From: an uncultured Myxococcales bacterium
GTDB lineage: Bacteria; Myxococcota_A; UBA9042
Direction: 5' to 3'
DNA: 55,821 nt
Assembly: GCA_903919145.1 (NCBI GenBank)
Contig: CAIXGW010000399.1
Coordinates: 1 to 55,821, forward strand
Shown here: positions 50,331-55,821 of the stretch, piece after piece
Numbering within the stretch: position 1 is the stretch's first letter
Layout: each line of letters begins with the position of its first letter
Notes under the pieces: generated by a model
Told to the model about the DNA's origin: nothing
The model's input: only the letters and a program-made list of their open reading frames with translations
Database searches by the model: none
Program-made: the position numbers and the translations under genes

Positions 50331-52202
50331 GTGAGAGACTCTGTAACAAGGCTGGCACTGCTGGCTGGTTTGGCAGTGGCCATGGCATTGCAGGCCTGTG
50401 CTCCGGAGCCCAAGTTCGCGGCCCTGGACAGCGGCGCAGCGGGTGACGGCGGCGCAGACGTTGGCGGCGATGGGTTGGCACAGGACGCCTCGGCGACCCA
50501 GGGCGATGGCGCCGCGACCGAAGACACCCTGGCGGTGGATGGCCAAAGCGCGGACACCGGCGACGGCGCTCTGAGCGACGCGGTCACCCAGACCGGCTGC
50601 AGCAGCGACCAGGACTGCATCCAAGCCCTGGGCCTTGGGCCCTGCGAATACGCCCGCTGCACCGCAGGCAAGTGCGAGTCGTTCAAAGCCGCCGAGGGCA
50701 AGCCTTGCGGCCAAGCCGAGTGTCTGAGCGAAGGCGGTATGCTGACTCTTAGCGCGCGCCTGTGCACGGCTGGGGTCTGCGGGGCCAAGGTCGTACAGCT
50801 GGCGTGCGACGACGGCGACGCCTGCACCCAGGAATTGTGCAACGGCAGTGCGGGCTGCGGCCACACCGCCATCGCCTGCGCTGACCAGGAGCCCTGCACC
50901 GCCGACGCCTGCGACAAGGCCAGCGGCTGCACCCACCTGCCCAGCGCAGCCACAGCCTGCGACGACGGCAATGCCTGCACCAAGGGCGACGTGTGCGCCA
51001 ATGGGGCGTGCAAGCCTGGATTCGCCATCGACTGTCCGGGGTTGTCAGACTGTGTTGGTCAAGTCTGCCAGCCCGCCTCTGGCAGCTGCGCGCCCGTCAA
51101 TAGCGCCGACGGCCAGGCCTGCGACGACGGCAACCCCTGCAGTCAGAGCGACGCCTGCAAGTCGGGCGCCTGCTTGGGGCTCAACAACCCCTGCGACGAC
51201 AACAACCCCTGCACCTTTGACGGCTGCAGCGGTGGCAACTGCCAGCACACCGCCGGGCCGGGCAAATGCGACGTGGATGCCAGTGCTTGTACCGCCGACG
51301 AGTGCGTCCAGGGGCTGTGCCAAGGCGGTGCCGCGCTAGGCTGCGATGACAACAACCCTTGCACCATCGACAGCTGTGACGCCAAGAAAGGCTGCCTGCA
51401 CCCGCCCGCGGCCTTTGCGCTGCCCTGCGACGTCAACAAGTGGTGTGGGCAAGGGGCCCAGGCGGCGGCGTGCGTACCGGTGGTCAGCCCCGCGCAGATG
51501 GCATGGGTCCCCGGCGGACCCGTCAAGCTAGGCTGCAGTGCCAGCGATACCTTCTGCAATCCTGACGAGAAACCCGCCCACACCGTCCAGGTGGCCAGCT
51601 ACTTCATTGGCAAGGCAGAGGTCACTGTGGAGCAGTACGGCCAGTGCGTCGCCGGCGGGGCGTGCACCCTTCCCGGCAGCGGCGCGGCGGCCACCTACGG
51701 CGTTGCCGGCAAGGGCAAATACCCCGTCAACTACGTGACCTGGAGCCAAGCGGCCAGCTACTGCCTGTGGTCCGGCGGCGGGCGCCTGTGCACAGAAGCC
51801 GAGTGGGAGATGGCGGCCCGCGGCCCCGACCAGCGGCGCTTTCCGTGGGGCAACACTCCTGGGGCGGCGTGCGAGTTTGCCAACTGGGGGGGCTCTTGCG
51901 GCGGCATCCAGGCTGTGGGCCAGTATCCCAAGGGCGATAGCCCCTTTGGCCTGCAGGACGCCGCCGGCAACCTGCGCGAGTGGGTCAGCGACTGGTATGG
52001 CTCAACCTACTACGCAGAGCTGGCCAAGCAGGGCGAAGTCGCCACGGCCCCCGCAGGCCCCGCGTCTGGCCCCGGCCGGGTGGTGCGCGGCGGCTATTTT
52101 CAAGACAATGCGCCGGAAATTCGCACCAGCGCTCGCGCTTTTGCGCCGCCGGCCAGCAGCACCTCTGGCATTGGCATCCGCTGCTGCCGCACGCCGAAAT
52201 AG
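50331..52202 (+). CDS. Lipoprotein with Cys-rich repeats and FGE-fold domain
   Basis: This 623-residue protein begins at a GTG behind GGGAGG. Signal with lipobox LQAC (Cys23). An Asp/Gly/Ala-rich linker is followed by Cys-rich repeats of the type CDDGNPCTxDxC (about residues 150-385). The C-terminal domain (388-623) has the formylglycine-generating-enzyme fold: MAWVPGGPVKLG, EVTVEQYGQCV, RLCTEAEWEMAARG, FPWGNTPG, GNLREWVSDWYG, VVRGGYFQD and GIRCC. In aerobic FGE, two cysteines follow the RGG segment; here that stretch is YFQDNAPEIRTSARA without them. It is therefore probably a binding or structural domain. Confidence 0.85.
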   Translation: MRDSVTRLALLAGLAVAMALQACAPEPKFAALDSGAAGDGGADVGGDGLAQDASATQGDGAATEDTLAVDGQSADTGDGALSDAVTQTGCSSDQDCIQALGLGPCEYARCTAGKCESFKAAEGKPCGQAECLSEGGMLTLSARLCTAGVCGAKVVQLACDDGDACTQELCNGSAGCGHTAIACADQEPCTADACDKASGCTHLPSAATACDDGNACTKGDVCANGACKPGFAIDCPGLSDCVGQVCQPASGSCAPVNSADGQACDDGNPCSQSDACKSGACLGLNNPCDDNNPCTFDGCSGGNCQHTAGPGKCDVDASACTADECVQGLCQGGAALGCDDNNPCTIDSCDAKKGCLHPPAAFALPCDVNKWCGQGAQAAACVPVVSPAQMAWVPGGPVKLGCSASDTFCNPDEKPAHTVQVASYFIGKAEVTVEQYGQCVAGGACTLPGSGAAATYGVAGKGKYPVNYVTWSQAASYCLWSGGGRLCTEAEWEMAARGPDQRRFPWGNTPGAACEFANWGGSCGGIQAVGQYPKGDSPFGLQDAAGNLREWVSDWYGSTYYAELAKQGEVATAPAGPASGPGRVVRGGYFQDNAPEIRTSARAFAPPASSTSGIGIRCCRTPK

Positions 52203-52221
52203 ACTCGCCAGGCAGGTGCCC

Positions 52222-53640
52222 ATGTTCGCGCAATGGTTTGGTTTTGCAGCGGTGTTCTTGGCGATGGCAGCTGCCCCGGCCAGCGCCGATGAAGCGCCGC
52301 CGCCGCCGCCGATTGCCCAGGATGCCGGCGATGAGCCAGGGCCGGCTTTTGCTTTGCCGCCCCCGGCTCCGCAGGAAGCGCCGGCAGGGCCAGCCCGGCC
52401 GCGTTGCCCGCCTTTGCCCGCGGCCCAGCCGTCTGCCGGCGACGATGCGGCCCTGCAGACCGCGGCCCTGGCCCTGGAGCAGCGCGGCGACTTTGACGGT
52501 GCCGGCAAGCTGTGGCAGCGACTGATTGGCAAAAGCTCTGGAGAGGTAAGGATCTATCAGGAGCGCCGCCTCAACGCCCTGGCCCAGGTAGAGCTGGCTT
52601 GGGCAGACCTGCAGGCCGGGCGGGCCAAGGACGCGGCGCTCAAGCTGCAGTCGGCGTGGTTTGACCTGGCCAGCCAGGCCAGGGCTCCGATCTTGCTGCA
52701 GGCGCCCATCCCGGCGGCGGTGGCACTGCAGCGCGCCGGCGGCAAGGTTGCAGAGAGCCAAGGGCTGCCGGGGCATCCTTGGTGGCAGGGGCGGCTGGCT
52801 CAGGGGCCGGCCAGTGGGTTGCGGCCCGTGACCGAGCGTCTGTTTGGCGCAGCTGAAGACGAGGAGCCGGTCGCCGCGGTGGGCCTGACCGATGGCAGCG
52901 CGCTGGTGCTGGCCGCCGCCGATCTGGGCAGTGCGGGGCTCAAGCTGCGGGCTTGGGGCTTGGATGCCACCGGGCGCCAGCGCTGGACCTTGACCTGGGC
53001 GGCTGCGGGCCAGGGTGGCCATCTGGATGTTCCGCTGACGGCGGTGGCCCTGCCCGGCGGCCAGTGGCTGAGCGGTGGCTATGTCGAGAAAGCCGGCCAG
53101 CGGACGCCGTGGCTGCTGCGCGGTGACTCGCGGGGCAAGATCCTGGGCGACCTGCAGCTGCCGGGGCCAGGGCAGATCGAGGCGCTGCTGCCCCTGCCCG
53201 GTGAGACGGTCCTGGCGACGGTGCGCAACGGCCCGGGGCTGAGGGTGGTCCAGGTGACGCCAACGGGCCAAGTCAGCTGGTCGGCGCCGGTGCAGGGGAC
53301 CGAGGCTCAGCTGCGCTGGGGCCCCAAGGGGCAGGTTCTGCTTGGCAGCGCGCCGCCGCAGCGCCTCAGGCTGGTGGCCGGCCAGTGGCAGGTAGAGGTG
53401 ATACCCGCCAAGGAACTGAAGAGTCTAAGCAAGTTTGGGGGCAAGCCGCCGGCGCTGCAGCTGGAATCCACCGCCATTGGGGCTCTGGTTCGCGGCCGCA
53501 AAGGCGCTGTGCAAGTGGCTGGTGCTGGTCCCTGGCGGCTGGCGGAGCTGCCCGATCGGCAGTGGCTGCTGGTCGGTGCCGTGGCGACAGGTGGGTGCCA
53601 TCGCGACGTAGTGTTGCTGCGGCTGCACCTCGGCAAGTAG
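52222..53640 (+). CDS. Secreted protein with N-terminal Pro-rich region and beta-propeller-like domain
   Basis: This 472-residue protein has a signal peptide (MFAQWFGFAAVFLAMAAAPASA), a Pro-rich segment, a helical TPR-like stretch (ALEQRGDFDGAGKLWQRLIG, ALAQVELAWADLQAGRAKDA), then a beta-rich half with repeated W/G/L blades such as LRAWGLDATGRQRWTLTW and VVQVTPTGQVSWSAPVQ. Blades of this sort occur in PQQ-like or WD-type propellers. It lies 19 bp after the FGE-fold lipoprotein gene. I do not recognise a specific family. ATG at 52222 has aggtg upstream. Confidence 0.65.
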   Translation: MFAQWFGFAAVFLAMAAAPASADEAPPPPPIAQDAGDEPGPAFALPPPAPQEAPAGPARPRCPPLPAAQPSAGDDAALQTAALALEQRGDFDGAGKLWQRLIGKSSGEVRIYQERRLNALAQVELAWADLQAGRAKDAALKLQSAWFDLASQARAPILLQAPIPAAVALQRAGGKVAESQGLPGHPWWQGRLAQGPASGLRPVTERLFGAAEDEEPVAAVGLTDGSALVLAAADLGSAGLKLRAWGLDATGRQRWTLTWAAAGQGGHLDVPLTAVALPGGQWLSGGYVEKAGQRTPWLLRGDSRGKILGDLQLPGPGQIEALLPLPGETVLATVRNGPGLRVVQVTPTGQVSWSAPVQGTEAQLRWGPKGQVLLGSAPPQRLRLVAGQWQVEVIPAKELKSLSKFGGKPPALQLESTAIGALVRGRKGAVQVAGAGPWRLAELPDRQWLLVGAVATGGCHRDVVLLRLHLGK

Positions 53641-53680
53641 GCAAAACAGCGCGCAATCTTTCCAGAGGGACGAGGCGAAC

Positions 53681-54199
53681 ATGGCGTGGATCCAGACCTA
53701 TACGGGCAGGCAGTTCTGGCCGCTGGCCCCACAAGCGGAGCACGTGGACATCCGCGACATCGCCCACTCTCTGGCGATGCAGTGCCGCTTCAATGGGCAC
53801 TGCCGCGGCTTTTACTCGGTGGCGCAGCACAGCGTGCTGGTATCACAGGTGGTGCCGCCAGAAGATGCCCTGTGGGGCCTGCTGCACGATGCCGCCGAGG
53901 CGTACATCAGCGATCTGCCGCGGCCGCTCAAGAACACCGCACCAGAGTTCCGCGCCGCAGAGCACCGCCTGCTGACCGTGATTCTGGGGACGTTTGGGCT
54001 GCCCGAGCCCATGCCTGCCTCGGTGGTCTGGGCCGACGACGCCTTGCTGGCCACCGAACTGCGCGACCTGATGGAGCCGCCGGCGGAGTCGTGGGGGCTG
54101 CGGGTAGCCGCGCTGGACTTGCGGGTAGAGCCAATCGGCCCGGTCGAGGCCGAAGCCCTGTTCCTGCAGCGCTTTGCCGAGCTGTACCGCGCGGGCTGA
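53681..54199 (+). CDS. HD-domain phosphohydrolase (YfbR-like)
   Basis: The product has 172 residues. HD-family metal ligands: His29 in DIAHSLAMQCRFNGH, His50 in SVAQHSVLVS, and His69-Asp70 in LLHDAAEAYISDLPRPLK. The opening MAWIQTYTGRQFWPLAPQAE is typical of a phosphohydrolase group also found in phages. It probably acts on nucleotides (5'-deoxynucleotidase or similar). ATG at 53681 follows gaggcgaac. The gene ends 38 bp before the 78-bp tandem repeat. Confidence 0.85.
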   Translation: MAWIQTYTGRQFWPLAPQAEHVDIRDIAHSLAMQCRFNGHCRGFYSVAQHSVLVSQVVPPEDALWGLLHDAAEAYISDLPRPLKNTAPEFRAAEHRLLTVILGTFGLPEPMPASVVWADDALLATELRDLMEPPAESWGLRVAALDLRVEPIGPVEAEALFLQRFAELYRAG

Positions 54200-54473
54200 G
54201 GGCTACACGGCGCCTGGGCCAGTGCGGATCAGACATGGCCTTGGGGAGTGGCGGGCGGTGGGACCGTCGCAGGTCGCAGGGCGGAATTGCCTAGGCGCTG
54301 TATGGAGTAAACATTGCCTGGGGGTGTGTCGGGCGGTGGGAGGGTTGCAGCTGGCAGGGCGGAACTGCCTAGGCGCTGTGCGGCTCAGTCATTGCCTTGG
54401 GGAGTGGCGGGCGGTGGGACCGCCGCAGGTCGCAGGGCGGAATTGCCTAGGAGCTGTGCGGAGTAAACATTGC
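54200..54473. other. Convergent intergenic region occupied by tandem repeats
   Basis: These 274 bp lie between convergent genes. Almost all is the 78-bp tandem repeat described separately. No other gene is supported. Confidence 0.7.
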
Positions 54474-54482
54474 CTAGGGGAG
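54238..54482. repeat. 78-bp tandem repeat, three copies plus partial
   Basis: Copies start at 54238, 54316 and 54394; a fourth stump starts at 54472. Copies one and three are nearly identical; copy two is diverged. Each contains a hairpin-like ggcggtgggaccgcc (perfect in copy three) and the palindrome cctagg in attgcctaggcgctgt. The unit is 26 codons long and one plus-strand frame is open through it, but a coding role is unlikely. The stump overlaps the stop codon of the minus-strand gene. Possible functions are transcription stop or a dispersed repeat. Confidence 0.9.
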
Positions 54483-55821
54483 TGCAGGACCACACAGCTC
54501 CCGCTGCGCCGCCTGCGGCTCTGGCGCAATCCGCAGCGCGGTCAGCTGAGCGGCACCCTTCACATTGCTCAGGAACCTGTCGAACGTCAGCGGGTCCTCA
54601 ATTGCCGCGCGCAGCGTGCTTAGAGCGCCGCACTGCAGCGCTGCACGCGCGGCCGCCACCTCAGCCGCGTCGGCTTGGCCGGTCCAATGCGGCCAGCGCG
54701 CCGTGACCCAGGCGTTGGCCAGCAACTTCTCATGGCCGGGTCTGCCGCGCTCTGCCAACCGCAGCCTTGCGCCAACGGGGTCCGCCAAGCCATGCAGGTC
54801 CACCACATGCACGTCTGGCCCGGCAGCCAGCCCGACAAAGCCGATGTTGCGCGACACGTGGACCAGGCCCGGCTCGCTCTTGGCCCGCTCGCGCAACCGC
54901 AGCGCTGCGGCAACCCCATACTGCTCGCGGTGGTCCGCCAGGGTGATCGGGTTGGGGTGGCCGGCGCCGCTGATGTAGTAGCGCCGCTCGTCGGCAATGG
55001 AGTGCGGTCCCAGCGGCGGATGGGCTGGCCGCAGCAGCCACAGGGCCGCGCAGTACACCAGCAGCCCCTTGGTCGCCGTGGCCCGCACGCCCAGCGGTCG
55101 CGGCACGCTGAACACCGGCAGCAGCAAGGCCAGGAGCGCCGGCAGGTACAGGCGCGCGTGCATGAAGTCGCCGCCCACGCGAACGAGGTACAGAGCGTGC
55201 ACCCCTGCCGCCAGCATCGGCGCGCGCGCACGCCAAATTTCCCAGCGTGCATTTGCAGTTGCGGGAGGGTCACCCTCACCAGTCACCTTGCTGCCGTGCC
55301 CCGGACCGGCCGCTGCTGCGCCCGTCTCGGCCTTCTGCGTCGCCGCGATGCCGGGCAGCGTCGCCAGGGCCAGCGGCAGCGGCAGCCACAGACCGTAGGT
55401 TTGCAGAAAGTCCCACAGGTAGTGCCAGCCCTGCGGCCAGTTGGGCAGGCCCGCCTCTTTGGCCAGGGCGGTGTTGGGCAGCAGTGCGCCGTAGTAGCCC
55501 ATGCGCAACACCTGCACGGCGACCGGCAGGGCCGCCAGCTGCAGCCCGGCCTTGAGCCAGCGCCGCAAAGAACGCGGCTGGGTGGTGGCGACGTCGGCCA
55601 CGGCCAGAGCCACGGCATAGAGGGCTAAGTCAGGCCTGACCAAGGGACCTAGCGACCACAGCCAGCCGGCCGCAGACCAATGGCGCTGCAGGGCCAGGTA
55701 GCTCGCCCCCAGCCACAGCACGGCCAAGCCCGTCTCCAAGCCAGACGTCGCAAAATCCCACACCGGCGGCAGCGACACAAACAGCAGCGCGCCGACCGGC
55801 CACCGCGCCGCCGGCGCATCC
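54474..55821 (-). CDS. Membrane glycosyltransferase-like protein (AftB/ZomB type), partial
   Basis: This gene runs off the right edge; its 5' end is outside the window. The visible 448 codons show several transmembrane helices, then a soluble C-terminal domain. Motifs of the arabinofuranosyltransferase/ZomB group are WDFATSGLETGLAVLWLG, LLPNTALAKEAGLPNW, YLVRVGGDFMHARLYLPALL and VVDLHGLADPVGARLRL. Such enzymes use lipid-linked sugars at the outer face of the inner membrane. The frame stays open to the end of the window. The stop codon overlaps the tandem-repeat stump. Confidence 0.72.
   Translation of the reverse strand, partial: DAPAARWPVGALLFVSLPPVWDFATSGLETGLAVLWLGASYLALQRHWSAAGWLWSLGPLVRPDLALYAVALAVADVATTQPRSLRRWLKAGLQLAALPVAVQVLRMGYYGALLPNTALAKEAGLPNWPQGWHYLWDFLQTYGLWLPLPLALATLPGIAATQKAETGAAAAGPGHGSKVTGEGDPPATANARWEIWRARAPMLAAGVHALYLVRVGGDFMHARLYLPALLALLLPVFSVPRPLGVRATATKGLLVYCAALWLLRPAHPPLGPHSIADERRYYISGAGHPNPITLADHREQYGVAAALRLRERAKSEPGLVHVSRNIGFVGLAAGPDVHVVDLHGLADPVGARLRLAERGRPGHEKLLANAWVTARWPHWTGQADAAEVAAARAALQCGALSTLRAAIEDPLTFDRFLSNVKGAAQLTALRIAPEPQAAQRELCGPALP

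Noticed and set aside
48310..50481. Long minus-strand frame opposite the TSP1 lipoprotein
   Set aside because: Ala/Arg/Gly-rich antisense of Cys- and Gly-rich codons; no start site or motif.
51985..53271. Minus-strand frame of 428 codons opposite the FGE-fold and secreted-protein genes
   Set aside because: Composition is antisense-like, and the sense genes have signal peptides, binding sites and domain motifs.
54238..54482. CRISPR array or a 26-residue-repeat protein (frame 54174-54623)
   Set aside because: There are no spacers. The open frame starts inside the HD gene, runs into the antisense of the next gene and has no binding site of its own.

Overview
The window is high-GC DNA packed with overlapping genes. 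The organism is probably an aerobic or facultative bacterium of the Myxococcota/Bradymonadota (former deltaproteobacterial) type. Supporting signs are Cys-rich lipoproteins with a MopE-like DDDCDG motif, a ferredoxin-linked 2-oxoacid oxidoreductase beside complex I, a globin-type stressosome and PHA storage genes. This placement is inferred from gene content, not from any marker-gene search. No rRNA, tRNA or CRISPR array was seen.

Layout. 1-2830: a decayed, gene-poor start with a nucleotidyltransferase-like gene and remnants of IS21-like and ISKra4-like transposases. 2834-3091: a small zinc-ribbon protein. 3107-17273 (minus): a 13-gene run, korA-korB-nuoA-B-C-D-H-I-J-K-L-M-N, i.e. 2-oxoacid:ferredoxin oxidoreductase followed by an 11-subunit complex I without nuoE, nuoF or nuoG. 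17525-19603 (plus): an S51-like protein and a response regulator. 19695-26363 (minus): prfC, then rsbR(globin)-rsbS-rsbT-rsbX-like phosphatase-hybrid histidine kinase, a stressosome whose last gene is a phosphorelay kinase. 26650-27354 (plus): a VOC-fold protein. 27488-31556 (minus): copper ATPase, DUF3347-like protein and an unknown protein. 31734-33217: a RayT-type transposase with candidate inverted ends.

33539-41508 (minus): seven closely spaced genes: Cys-rich lipoprotein, lipoprotein alpha/beta hydrolase, outer-membrane barrel, second paralogous lipoprotein, PhaE-like subunit, acyl-CoA synthetase, PHA synthase. The divergent genes phaR and phaC2 follow (41749-43617). I read this as a possible envelope-to-storage route in which an ester is hydrolysed at the surface, the acid imported, activated to CoA and polymerised. 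This is the best candidate for an undescribed system in the window. 43722-47669 (minus): a HiPIP, a pair of exported amidohydrolases (the downstream one has lost its metal ligands) and a ferritin-like protein. 48088-53640 (plus): a lipoprotein with two thrombospondin type 1 repeats and an ALK-like glycine-rich domain, a lipoprotein with an FGE-fold domain lacking the catalytic cysteines, and a secreted protein. 53681-54199: an HD phosphohydrolase. 54238-54482: a 78-bp tandem repeat. 54474-55821 (minus): a membrane glycosyltransferase-like gene running off the end.

Other notable points are a 115-residue Gly-Met-Pro repeat tail on NuoH, encoded by a 42-bp minisatellite, and an Ala-rich tail on NuoI. 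Family calls rest on motifs read by eye; no database search was possible.
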